Shown: piece after piece, positions 54,291 to 64,000 of the stretch
Layout: every line of letters starts with the position of its first letter
Position numbering within the stretch: the stretch's first letter is position 1
NCBI GenBank assembly: GCA_964035575.1
Contig: OZ037834.1
Location: 1,209,598 to 1,273,597 of the forward strand
Direction of reading: 5' to 3'
Length of the DNA stretch: 64,000 bases
Source of the DNA: Rhynchopus sp. YZ270_cl-10
Taxonomy: Eukaryota; Euglenozoa; Diplonemea; Diplonemida; Diplonemidae
Program-made: the position numbers and the translations under genes
Notes under the pieces: generated by a model
What the model saw: only the letters and a program-made list of their open reading frames with translations
The model's database searches: none
What the model was told of the DNA's origin: nothing

Positions 54291-55751
54291 TTAATGCAAC
54301 TTTTTCAACTTCAGCTTTTTCGCGTGCATTTCATTGATTTTTGAGACCCAGAAATGTGCGTGGCATTGTGTGTCTTGAAAGTGGTAGGTGCGGGACTTGG
54401 TTATCACTTTGAAGTCTTTTTGGTTGACAACTTGGGCAGAGAGGTCGTCTGTCCAGTCGACGTGGTCTTTAATGCTGTGAGACTCAAGCGTTTCGACGTA
54501 GAAGAGACGCGGGTAGGAAGTGAGAATGAGATACCTCTGCTTCTTCGAGAGCAGATGCCGGGTCTTGATGACCGGCGAGGCAAAGATCACTTCCTCCTCG
54601 GCAAGCAAGAACTTAGACCAGTCGTCGCTGTGGTCTTTGTGGATCGGCGTCTCAGGCTGGATGTTGTGGATGTTCGCGAAATCAACCTTCGCAAAGAAAG
54701 GGTGCCGCTTCAACGTCGCAAACCCCCCTGCCGCAGGCGACCCGATCCGCTTCTGCGGATCCCGCTCGAGAAGCTTGCTGATGAGGTCCTTCGCCTCTTC
54801 GGGCACGAATGGGGGGTAGTCCAAGGTGGTGTTAAGAATGCTCTGGAAGACGAGATAGCTCGTCATCCCGTTGAACGGCGGACGTCCACAGAAGAGCTGG
54901 AAGATGATGCAGCCCAGCGCCCACAGATCCGACTCATACCCAGCACGCCCGCCCCCGACCTTGTCCTGCAGCATCTCAGGTGCCATGTATTTATCCGTCC
55001 CCGTAAACTTCCTGCTGTCCTCGTCGTCCTTATCCGCCCAACACGCTGTCCCAAAGTCCGCCACTTTCACATGAAACTCGCGTGTCAAAAGAATGTTCTC
55101 CGGCTTAAGGTCTCTGTGCAGCACACCTTGTTCACGGAGGTACTCCAAGGCCAGTACAATCTCGCCGACAAAGTGCGGGGCAACAACAGGCATATGCGCA
55201 ATGTCGTATTTCTTCATGTATTTGAACAGCTCCCCTCCTTCGCAGTAGTCCAGGACCTGGTAGGGTGGTGGGGTGGGGGTGGGTGGTGGTGGGTGTGCAT
55301 ACCAAGCAAGTGTCCTCCTCTGTCACCCAGTGTGCCTGCATGTTCACGATGTTAGGGTGCCCCAGCTGCTCCATGATGTCGATCTCAAGCTTCACGTTCA
55401 CAAAGTTTGACTTCGAGAAGATCGCGTTCTCCATCTTTTTGACTGCTACCGACACCCCGTCATGCCGGCGGGTTCCTATGTAGACCTGTTGGGGTGGTTG
55501 TTGTTGCGGTGCAACAGTCTGCACGATGAATATGCCTTTCATGCACACACATCGTCACCACTGTCGTTAATGTGCGCCGGGTTTGAAAAATTGACCATAT
55601 CTTCAGAAACGGTTGTTTCGGATGAGGTTGTCGTAGACACATTTGACATCTGGCACCCATCCTGGCATACCTTTGCATACGACCCGTCACCAATCATCTT
55701 CGTCCCCACCTCGAAGTCATCCTCCGTGAGCTGAGCCGTCCCTCCCGCCAT
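54291..55751 (-). CDS. PDPK1: 3-phosphoinositide-dependent protein kinase 1 (three exons)
   Basis: Exons are 55751-55671, 55485-55303 and 55256-54291, giving 409 residues. The introns (185 and 46 nt) are GTATG...CAG and join in phase. Motifs: glycine loop IGDGSYAKV, catalytic lysine VAVKKM, helix-C glutamate in LEIDIMEQLGHPNIVNM, hinge VLDYCEGGELFKYM, HRDLKPENILL, DFGTA, APE, and DLWALGCIIFQLFCGRPPF. A PH domain follows (about residues 310-400: KKQRYLILTSYPRLFYVETL, then FKVITKSRTYHFQD, HFWVSKINEMHA). The DFGTA form plus a C-terminal PH domain is diagnostic for PDK1, which phosphorylates AGC kinases downstream of PI3K lipids. The T-loop serine (S241 in human) is a lysine here (SRKFTGTDKY); a serine two residues earlier may substitute. 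The N-terminus is short. Confidence 0.95.
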
Positions 55752-56654
55752 TTCACCCTGTGCGGCCCGCTAAAGGGGACGGTGCTGTGTGTTTGTTTGT
55801 TTTTGACAAAAGGAACTCCGCTGCCTTCAAGACCCTCACCCCGGGTTGCCTTCGGTGCGTGTGTTGTTGCCTTTGTTCTGATTCTCCTGACCCAAAAAGG
55901 GTGGGATGTGTGTGTGTGTGTTGTGTACGTTGCGTTCTGTAGTGTGCAAATGGTCGGGGATATTTGGAGTGAAATCTACGGGTTTGAGTCAAAACAAGAG
56001 GTACTGAGTACAAAAAAACACCCATATTTTTTTTGATAAATTGTTGGAATAGTGTACTTGCCACCTGACAAAGCTCCACTTTTCAACTTTTTTTAGTATC
56101 GATTTTTTGCCAATAAGGCTTCTGTGCACACAGCGAAGGGAGAGAAGATGGGAACTATGCGTAGCCACACACAGGCATAAGGACCGACCCCCTTTTTTTC
56201 CCTTCCTCAACATTGAGAAGGGGGAAAGACTAGGTTTGGAAAGAAAAGAGAAAAATGTTGAGAAATAATACGCCAACAAACAAAGACAACTCAAAAAAAA
56301 AAAAAGTCTGACTCCAGGATATAACAAATGAAAAGGCTATCAAAGGGACTAGGACAGTTCTAGCACTCAGAGTGTGACCACATCCACATGCGGTATGATG
56401 TGCCCATTCCGAAGAGTGTGGGTGTGGTCATATGAGGCTGGACCACCCAGGTACTGACTCTGCTCTGCGCCGTCTGGTGGACGGATGCATCCTTCTCTAG
56501 TTCGGCTTAACGTAGGTACGTTTTATTTCTTAGGTACTGTACACATGTTATGTCAAGACCCAAAACTCAGGAGTAAAAAAGAAAAGAAAATTTTATAAGA
56601 TGACCCTAAGCCTCTCGTGCTTTTCAGTCACCTTTTAAAAAAAAGGTGAGAAGA

Positions 56655-56781
56655 TTGGTGTGATCACCAAACCGATTCTCCGTTGTTCTCCCGAAGGTGT
56701 CTCCGTTAAGGGGTGCTATACCCCCTAGCAGTTCTCCGTGGTTCTCCCGCGGGTTGTTCCGTGCCCCCTGAATCACACCAA
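56655..56781. repeat. Short element with inverted ends TTGGTGTGAT/ATCACACCAA
   Basis: A 127-bp stretch begins TTGGTGTGAT and ends ATCACACCAA. Inside, TTCTCCGTTGTTCTCCCG and TTCTCCGTGGTTCTCCCG form a direct repeat. No coding capacity. Confidence 0.5.
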
Positions 56782-56840
56782 AGATGTAAGATGAACGTAA
56801 GCCTTCATTACTTAGTCAACCTCAGGAAAAAAAAAACAAA

Positions 56841-56880
56841 CTTGACTTGAAATACAAAGCCCTCTCGTGACAGTGTACAA
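56841..56880 (+). repeat. Family C repeat, representative copy
   Basis: CTTGACTTGAAATACAAAGC, then CCTCTCGTGACAGTGTAC. Other copies: 8407-8455, 20312-20357, 28087-28133, 29912-29960. It shares CCTCTCGTG with family A, so the two may be related. Confidence 0.6.
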
Positions 56881-57260
56881 CAAAACAGACAGAACGTTGT
56901 TTGTGGAATCAAAGACTGGGGGGGGATCGCAAGATGCCGGTCAGTTCACAATCCAAAAAAGCTGTCCATATTTATATCGAACAAACAATTCTGTCGAAAC
57001 AAAACAAAAAATAAAAACACAAATCCACCTGAATTAGCTGGGTGTTGGGAGGTGTTGGGAGGCGTTGGGGGGCGTTGGGGGGTGTTGGCGGGCGTTGGGA
57101 GGTGAGGCACTTTTTTCCCCACCGGCGTGAGCCTTTTTCTCGTTGGTGAAGTTTTTTAAACACCTGCATTGTCATTTCCGGAATCCGTCCTCGCTGTGGT
57201 GGGGTCAATTTGCCGAAATGGACAAGTTCTGAGTACATACGTGATCAATTTTCTCACACT

Positions 57261-57569
57261 GCACAGTATACACAGTATACACAGTATACACAGTATACAC
57301 AGTATACACAGTATACACAGTATACACAGTATACACAGTATACACAGTATACACAGTATACACAGTATACACAGTATACACAGTATACACAGTATACACA
57401 GTATACACAGTATACACAGTATACACAGTATACACAGTATACACAGTATACACAGTATACACAGTATACACAGTATACACAGTATACACAGTATACACAG
57501 TATACACAGTATACACAGTATACACAGTATACACAGTATACACAGTATACACAGTATACACAGTACAGT
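57261..57569. repeat. ACACAGTAT nonamer satellite array
   Basis: About 34 tandem copies of a 9-nt unit (ACACAGTAT). Because 9 is a multiple of three, each open frame repeats a fixed tripeptide; these are not genes. Confidence 0.95.
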
Positions 57570-57595
57570 ACAGTTCTCGTTTTTGGTCAATTTCC

Positions 57596-58085
57596 GCACA
57601 GTACACAGTACACAGTACACAGTACACAGTACACAGTACACAGTACACAGTACACAGTACACAGTACACAGTACACAGTACACAGTACACAGTACACAGT
57701 ACACAGTACACAGTACACAGTACACAGTACACAGTACACAGTACACAGTACACAGTACACAGTACACAGTACACAGTACACAGTACACAGTACACAGTAC
57801 ACAGTACACAGTACACAGTACACAGTACACAGTACACAGTACACAGTACACAGTACACAGTACACAGTACACAGTACACAGTACACAGTACACAGTACAC
57901 AGTACACAGTACACAGTACACAGTACACAGTACACAGTACACAGTACACAGTACACAGTACACAGTACACAGTACACAGTACACAGTACACAGTACACAG
58001 TACACAGTACACAGTACACAGTACACAGTACACAGTACACAGTACACAGTACACAGTACACAGTACACAGTACACAGTACACAGT
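57596..58085. repeat. ACAGTAC heptamer satellite array
   Basis: About 70 tandem copies of a 7-nt unit, separated from the nonamer array by about 27 bp of unique sequence (TTCTCGTTTTTGGTCAATTT). It yields long open frames on both strands that are artefacts. Confidence 0.95.
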
Positions 58086-59010
58086 AGCAGTACAGCACCA
58101 GAGGTCGGGATTTTCCCTTGGAGGGCGTCTACATTAATACATTTTTCGCTTTTTTCCCAAATTTCCACTTTGCCTTTGCCACTATTTTTTTGTTTGACTT
58201 GGAACCGGGACCCCACCCTGGAACCCCCTCCAGAAGGGGGTACAGAACACCCTCAAAAAAAAAAAATCCCAAAATTCGGGCTAAATTGGAGGGGTGTTGG
58301 GAGGTGTTGGGAGGTGTTGGGAGGCGTTGGGAGGTGTTGGGAGGGCGTTGGGAGGCGTTGGGAGGGTTTGCCGTTTTTTGCAAATCAGGTGGACAAAGCA
58401 AGAAAAAGAACAGAACAGAACAAAACAGCATGCCAAGGTGAGTAGGGTTGCACACACCTACAAAAACTGGGGCGATAATTCCTTTTTAAAAAGGCACAGT
58501 CATTCCAACTTTTATTTTTTCTTTTATTTTTTGTGCGGGAAATACGTTCAGGGATAGCAGCCTGTCTTTTTTATTATTTGCACAAAACACCTAGAAATAG
58601 TAACGAGGACTTGCCGAAAGGAGAAGAATCCGGCTGGGCCCTTTTTAAATACATCAAAGGGTTGTTTAAGGCTGAATCGTGAATCTCACCGATTAAAAAA
58701 AAAAAGAAAAGTTTATAAGATGATCCTAAGCCTCTCGTGCTTAGTCACCTTAAAAAAAACTTTGAAAGATGGACACTAATCTTACAACACAACTGCAAGA
58801 GCAAAACCACAGAAAGAGAATAGCTAGTTTCTTTTTGATGAGATTAAGTCTCAAGTACTTAGTCACCAAAAGGGAAAGTTGGATAAGGTGGACACCCTCC
58901 CACCCAAAAGAAAATTGCAAGACGGATTGAAGCCCGTCGCCTATCGAAGCCCAAATGGACCTGTATGAATTTACTGAGAGCATTGGTTTACCATTCGTTT
59001 TTTTTGTTGT

Positions 59011-59100
59011 ATCGACAATCACCTTTACGCCTACTGGTATAAAGACATGTACTCAATGGCCGAAGCCTGTACTACAGAAGGAATAGATGCAAATCGCCCG
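59011..59100 (+). repeat. Family H repeat, representative copy
   Basis: GTATCGACAATCACCTTTAC, then TGTACTCAATGGCCGAAGCC and TGTACTACAGAAGGAATAGA. Other copies or fragments: 20461-20516, 28520-28580, 42430-42492, 51725-51790, 53836-53892, 60288-60350. Often preceded by a T run. Confidence 0.55.
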
Positions 59101-59128
59101 TTTTTTTTTTTTTTTTTGATAAATTGTT

Positions 59129-59757
59129 CAGGGTATTAGTTAGCTTTTTTTTTTCCAGCCAAATTCTGGTTATCTGGTTTTTTCCCTCCCCCAGCAGGAA
59201 TCGCTATTTTTTCTTGTGGTCTGCCAAAAAAAAGGGTCAACAAAAAATTTTCCGCGCTCCGCGCGAAAAGGTCCGTTCATTTCGCGTCAAAACGTGATGA
59301 CGTGGGATGGTAACGTACTTCAAGAACCAAACTAACCTGCACTGAGCTCTCTCTAGCAACAAAACCTTCCCTTAGTACAAGAAGAAACGGTGGACATGGC
59401 ATCAAAACTGTTCTGGCGAAGCCACGGTACGCAACATTTCAAAAATTGTGATATAAAATCGAACATTTTTACAGCCAAACCATGGCATGGTAGGGCTACT
59501 GCGCATAATTTTTGGCTGCGCCACAGGCGCAGCCACGGTACGCTACTTTTTTATGATCGTCGATCCCTTATTCTCGCTCGATACGAGGAGGTTGGGCTGC
59601 TGGGGGGGTGGGTGGGAACCGAACTTCCTTCGGGCCCCTGGCCAAAAAAATTTTTTTTTGAAAAATCCCGAATCTCGTTTTTTTTTTTTTCTCGAATAAC
59701 CAGAATTGGGGAATTCTGGTTTTCAAAACCAGAATTTGTACGGTAACTAATACCCTG
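59129..59757. mobile_element. 629-bp hAT-like non-autonomous transposon inserted in a family B repeat
   Basis: The ends are CAGGGTATTAGTTAGC (left) and GTAACTAATACCCTG (right), an inverted pair starting CAGGG as in many hAT elements. The flanking AATTGTT occurs at 59122-59128 and 59758-59764, a target duplication of at least 7 bp. Removing the element restores a family B repeat (GATAAATTGTT + GAGTAGTGTAGTTGCC). There is no long frame inside. Confidence 0.8.
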
Positions 59758-61603
59758 AATTGTTGAGTAGTGTAGTTGCCTCGGTTGTGTTGCCACAGTT
59801 GCGCAAATCTCCACTTTCCAAAAGTTTTTTTTCTGCCGTTTTCATGGACACATCTGGACCCCCTCACCTGTTGCAAAAAAAAGATTTGTAAGGTAAAACC
59901 TAAGCTCCTGTTACGTTACCGTTGAAACAAAACAAAAAATCTTGTTTAATTTTAGACTACTATCGTGGGATAGCAGCCAATTTTTCTTCAAAAAAAAGAA
60001 GCAAAAAACAAAACAAAAACAACAATGCTAACATGCAGACACCTCTTTTTGAATGCAGGCACGTGAAGAATAAAGTAAAAACAAAACAAAACAAAAAATA
60101 AGGGGGAGGGAGGGTTGTTACAAAGGCACCTTTCGCGTGGCTTTGTGGTGTTGAAGAAAAGACAACCGTAGGCAGTACACGAGCTTCCAGAAGACACGTC
60201 TCAACTCGGGCAAGGCTAAACCAGTAAGGGAGGGATTAACGTCTTGCGGGTAGGGATGTGGTCTGGAAAGCGTGTGCACTTTTGTTGTGTCGACAAAATC
60301 ACCTGCTAGTGCAGGATCTGTACTCAATGTCGCCCGAAGGCTACTGTTTTTTTAAAAAAGAAAGTGAGGTTGACAGTGCAGCTGCGCTTCTGGGACGCAG
60401 GCACTGACACTCCGCGGGTTATCGGATCACGGAGTGTTCCACTTTGGAAGAAAAACAAAATGGTAGAATGTGTGATGGAAGTCAAAAAAGAAATGGGCAA
60501 AATAAAACAAAAACCCCAAAACCAAAACAAAATCGCAAAAAGTATTTCCACAAAAAAAAAAAAAACATCCCCCCTTCCCCCTCCCCCTTTGCCCCCGCTC
60601 CGCCATGAAGGCAGAGACAGCAACAAGGTGCCCTGCGCCTGGTCTGTGTCAGGTCAAAAGCACAACTGCAGCAAAACAAAACACAAAAAAAAAAACAACA
60701 CGGATCTCAAAAGTAAAGAAATACGCACATAACATCACACATACAATGGGCGATGCTTCGCTCTTAGGAACTACCCGCATTTGCTTTCAAATGCACACAT
60801 CGGTAGTGGCCAGTCTACAAGCAACCCCCGACTCTTTCGGACATTTTGAGTGCATCTATTATTATATTTTTTTTTGACAAAAAAAAAAACATTTTGTCAA
60901 AAACTAGATTATATAAAGTGAAGTTCATAATGAACAATTATTTGTATTAAAAATTCATGTGCTTTTGATTCAAGAGAACAGAAAAGCATCTTCACGTAAA
61001 ACAATGCGCTCCGTGGCTACCGGATCTCCACGGGAGAGCGTGCGAAAAAAAAAAAAGAAGTAATAAAACGAGATGTGGGTCACCATTTCCCACCTTCAAT
61101 TTGTTCTTTTTTTTTCCTTTTTCTTCTTTTCCTTGAAAACTTTTTTTTTTACCATTCCTTTTGAGGGAACGGAGCATTGTACGGTCCTGGAAACTCCAAG
61201 AAAATGGAGTCGGCAGAGCCAAAGAGCAAGTTGCCTTTCCTAAACGTGTACACAACTGGCAAAAAAAAGGGGGAGGTGTCGTCACTCACCTATATCATTG
61301 AAATAACATTGCTTTACCAATGGTACACTCCGATGCAAAGCATTTTTCGTTTTCTTGCATTTTTTGACAACCATCCCACCCAGAGAGATGGGTTATATGT
61401 TGCCATATCCAAAAGGCATGACATTGTACCTGCTCACTCCCCCCTTGAGAGAGAATGCAAGAGAAAGAACAAAAAAAAAAACTAAACAAACATTTTTGCC
61501 ATTGATTTGTCACCAATCTACTGACATACGGATACCTCAAGGTGGATGCAGGCACCTAAATATGCCATCTTCTACCAATATGTCCCGAGTACAGTACACA
61601 CGA

Positions 61604-61710
61604 CGGTGAAGTAAATGACTTGGCATGTGGTTTTACTTCTGGTTTCACTGTTGCAAAGCTAACAATGAAATTAGAAGTAAAACCACAAAATCAAGCCATT
61701 CACTTCACCG
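61604..61710. repeat. 107-bp near-perfect hairpin element
   Basis: The left arm starts CGGTGAAGTAAATGACTTG, then GTGGTTTTACTTCTGGTTTC; the right arm is its reverse complement with a few mismatches, ending CATTCACTTCACCG. The loop is about 8 nt. Probably a foldback MITE. Confidence 0.65.
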
Positions 61711-62639
61711 GCATGTATGTAGGTGAAGAGGAGGGGTGGGGGACAGGAGAGGGGGGGAAAGGACCTGACAATACCTGGTTGCTCATGTGAACCAATGGAA
61801 TTTAACTTTATTTTTGCGCGCCAAAACCGCAAACCAAAAAACCTGCAGGCACAGGGTGGTTGTGGATTAGTGGCGGTAGTCAGGATCCTTCCCCCAAAAT
61901 GGCAAATAATTTTGTTGTGAACAAAAAAAAAAAAAAAAAAATGCGACGAGCAATTTCGTTAGCGCAAAAAAAATACGTAGGGGAAATCAGGGGGGTTACG
62001 GGCACGACTCATCTGAAGTGAAGTAGATCGGTGGCCAAAAAAAGGGGGTTTTTTAAAAGAGTACTTCGATGGATTCAGCGGAGTCTTTCTGTGCAAGTGT
62101 GGGATCACACCATGTGTCGGAAAAATGTGCTGAGTACCCCAAAGGTCGGTGTGAGGTTTTCTTTAATCCTTTAATGGCCCCACACTGGGATTGCTCTGGA
62201 AATGCGCCAGAACGTATTTTTTGTGTGGACAGATTGTTCGGATTTTCGAGGGAGCAAGTATGACCCCCTTGTTGGAGAATTAGCAAATATTGATGAAAAG
62301 CTGAAGTGCTAAAATTTTGGCCATTTTGTTTTTTCCGAATTGACCCCACCACAGGCTGGGATTGTTCCGGAAATGTAACAATTTGGGCGGCGAAAACCCA
62401 CAAAAGCCCCAAAAAAGGGTGCAGGCTCAGCGCACTTTTGTTGTTGTGTTTTTTATATAATTTTTTGTAGTTCGTTCTTACGAATTTTTGAAAAAGTGAA
62501 GCTGATAGAATGAACAAGAACAGATTCTAAGATGAACTACGCCTCTCGCGCTTAGCCACCTCAACAAATAATACACCCTCACACACAAAAGGTACCCCAC
62601 GAGAGACAATTTATGGGTTGGAAAAAAAAAATCACCCCT

Positions 62640-64000
62640 TCAGTGCAGAATTGGGATGTCCTCTATTTGCTCACCACCATTTTGCTCAGCATCGAGCACT
62701 TGGTACGACCCGCCTCCGGTGTGCAGGTCGAACACCGTTTCGAGTCCTGCTGGCTTGTCCACCGTTCTCACCTCGTCCTCCACCACTACCACGTCCACCT
62801 CTTCCGACACATCCACCACATCCACCACCTCCGCCACGTCCTCTACTTCGTTCACAACAAACTGTCCCATCTCGCTTTCCTTGCTCTCTGTGTCCTCGCA
62901 GTCTTGACAGAGGCGCTCCTCATGTCTATGGCAAGCACCACGTCGCCTCCAACGTCTTCGCACAACGCACACAAACGCAACAATGCATATCACCAACAGC
63001 AGCCCGGAGCACACCTCGGCCACCACCACTGCCACGTCGCTGCCGTTCTCCGCCGACACCCCCTGGTCCACGCTTTGCTCGGAGAGTTCGACGTGTACAG
63101 CGCAGACGCGGTCGATGTTTTGCACCAACACCTCCTCCGCACACTCCACCTCCACCGTGTCCCCAACGTTCAACACCTGCACCGCATCCGCTGCCGCAGT
63201 CTGCACCAGGATCGCGGCAGGGATGATCTTCTCCTCCCTCCCGCACCCCGCATCCACCAGACTCGCTGCCAGCCACACCGACCTCCCAGGGGTGGCCACG
63301 AACCGCAGCACTGCCTGCGCCCCTGCAGGCAAATCCGCCTCAGACGAAGCCTCCGTCATGGCTAACGGTGGGTCCGTTGCGAGAGGAGCTGGCGACACAC
63401 TGGGCACTCCCAAAGGCTGTGCCGTGTCAGGAGAAGACGGAGGAGCAGACGGAGGAGAAAACGAAGGAGCAGCAGACCCACCCTCCCACGGCAGGGAGAT
63501 GACAGGAGCGTCAGAGCGAGGCGGCTCTGTAGGCGGGGACGCCGTTGTTGCCTCAACCTCGGGCAACGTGCTACCTGGGGCATCTGTTAGTGTCTCGGTT
63601 GGTGTCACGCTTAACGGTGTCTCGCTTAGAGGCGTCGCGCTTAACGGTGACGGTGTTTCGTTTAACGGTGTCTCGCTTAGAGGTGTCTCACTTAGAGGTA
63701 TTTCGCTTAACGGTGTTTCGCTTAACGGTGCCTCGCTTAGAGGTGTCACGCCGAGAGTAGGCATGAGGGTAGGGATTTCGGTCGGGGTGGGGTCCATTTG
63801 CAGGCGGGTTCCTACCATTGTGTCCCACGAGGATACGATCACGTCCGTGGTTCCTTCTAGTGTGTAGACCTCGTATGTGACACGCATCATCCTTTTGCAT
63901 CGGTTCTTGTGCCAAATGAGTTGCAGTGAACGGCAGTTTGGACAGCCAAGGACTAATGCTCGATTTAACGCGGTCCACCCTTCAGTCCGCCCACAACTCG
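62640..64000 (-). CDS. 3' portion of a type I membrane protein, cut by right edge
   Basis: The frame is open to the right edge (about 452 codons) and ends at 62640. The first residues visible (GWTALNRALVLGCPNC, then SLQLIWHKNRCKR) are cysteine- and basic-rich and suggest more upstream. A stalk has about nine TPLSE-type pentad repeats (residues about 90-130 of the visible part), then a long proline/serine-rich region. After a strand-rich section with paired cysteines comes one membrane span (VAVVVAEVCSGLLLVICIVA, then FVCVVRRRW) and an acidic cytoplasmic tail of about 100 residues with valine/aspartate repeats. This is a cell-surface receptor-like or adhesin-like layout; the family is unknown. 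An exon boundary in the first 40 residues cannot be excluded. Confidence 0.7.
   Translation of the reverse strand, partial: SCGRTEGWTALNRALVLGCPNCRSLQLIWHKNRCKRMMRVTYEVYTLEGTTDVIVSSWDTMVGTRLQMDPTPTEIPTLMPTLGVTPLSEAPLSETPLSEIPLSETPLSETPLNETPSPLSATPLSETPLSVTPTETLTDAPGSTLPEVEATTASPPTEPPRSDAPVISLPWEGGSAAPSFSPPSAPPSSPDTAQPLGVPSVSPAPLATDPPLAMTEASSEADLPAGAQAVLRFVATPGRSVWLAASLVDAGCGREEKIIPAAILVQTAAADAVQVLNVGDTVEVECAEEVLVQNIDRVCAVHVELSEQSVDQGVSAENGSDVAVVVAEVCSGLLLVICIVAFVCVVRRRWRRRGACHRHEERLCQDCEDTESKESEMGQFVVNEVEDVAEVVDVVDVSEEVDVVVVEDEVRTVDKPAGLETVFDLHTGGGSYQVLDAEQNGGEQIEDIPILH

Larger units (their letters stand above)
57029..58368. repeat. Composite satellite region bounded by GGGAGGTGTT minisatellites
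   Basis: Direct-orientation decamers (GTGTTGGGAG and variants) lie at about 57039-57102 on the left and 58292-58368 on the right of the two satellite arrays. Just outside, TCCACCTGAATT (57026-57037) and AAATCAGGTGGA (58382-58393) form an imperfect inverted pair. The whole may be one repetitive element. Confidence 0.5.
55752..62639. other. 7-kb gene-free region with repeats and satellites
   Basis: No gene supported. It holds families A (56588-56634, 56785-56823, 58706-58752, 58835-58872, 62523-62562), B (56034-56080 and a split copy around 59118-59815), C (56841-56880), D (60360-60444) and H (59011-59100, 60288-60350). It also has satellite arrays (57261-58085), a hAT-like insertion (59129-59757) and two foldback elements (56655-56781, 61604-61710). 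A motif TGTGGTGGGGTCAATT with an ATTTCCGGAA partner recurs at about 57172-57220 and, inverted, at 62335-62380. Confidence 0.6.

Noticed and set aside
57169-58445. Long frames on both strands across the satellite arrays
   Set aside because: They only translate tandem 9-mers and 7-mers (IHS, YTQ, YCVLCTV repeats).

Overview
This is a eukaryotic (protist) nuclear segment. It has spliceosomal GT-AG introns and nuclear-type genes: an RNA polymerase II RPB4 subunit, PDK1 kinase, Plus-3 and HCNGP-type transcription proteins, TRM13, an FKBP and a BAG6-like protein. All 18 genes I can support lie on the minus strand, head to tail. Introns are very short (46 to about 185 nt), usually start GTATG and end CAG. 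Most genes have a pyrimidine-rich AG acceptor-like site shortly before the ATG. Unidirectional clusters with possible spliced-leader acceptors, plus conventional introns, suggest a euglenozoan of the diplonemid type. This is inference: I saw no spliced-leader RNA, rRNA or tRNA gene that would prove it.

Layout: 1-985 is the 3' part of an unknown gene cut by the left edge. An HCNGP/SAP30BP-like gene lies at 2060-2815 and RPB4 at 3463-4062. Two nearly identical four-exon genes for a MGC-start, Tudor-like protein lie at 5597-7598 and 10754-12755. TRM13 with a long extra C-terminus is at 13415-15652, and a four-exon BAG6-like gene at 16730-18865. A FetA/STAR1-type ABC ATPase is at 19357-20007, an FKBP at 20557-20907 and a coiled-coil protein at 23061-24652. 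After about 8 kb of repeat-rich DNA come a 1420-residue lipid-binding (TULIP-like) plus PqiA-like membrane protein (32730-36992), a secreted cysteine-repeat protein (38262-39698), a NOXRED1/ProC-like protein (40103-41464) and a 56-residue membrane protein (43078-43248). Then follow a possible MED17-like protein (46937-48121), a four-exon Plus-3 domain protein (48823-51276), PDK1 (54291-55751) and the 3' part of a single-pass membrane protein cut by the right edge (62640-64000).

The intergenic DNA is full of A and T runs and carries many dispersed repeats. Several families are short (about 40-80 bp). One forms a hairpin with what look like compensatory changes; another has a tRNA-like A box and a T-run end. 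There are also foldback elements and non-autonomous DNA transposons, two of them inserted inside copies of the short families. Large tandem microsatellites lie at 44.6-46.8 kb and 57.2-58.1 kb.

The genes do not form one pathway. There is a loose excess of nuclear RNA-synthesis and RNA-modification genes (RPB4, Plus-3, HCNGP, TRM13, possibly MED17), which fits a constitutive housekeeping cluster.
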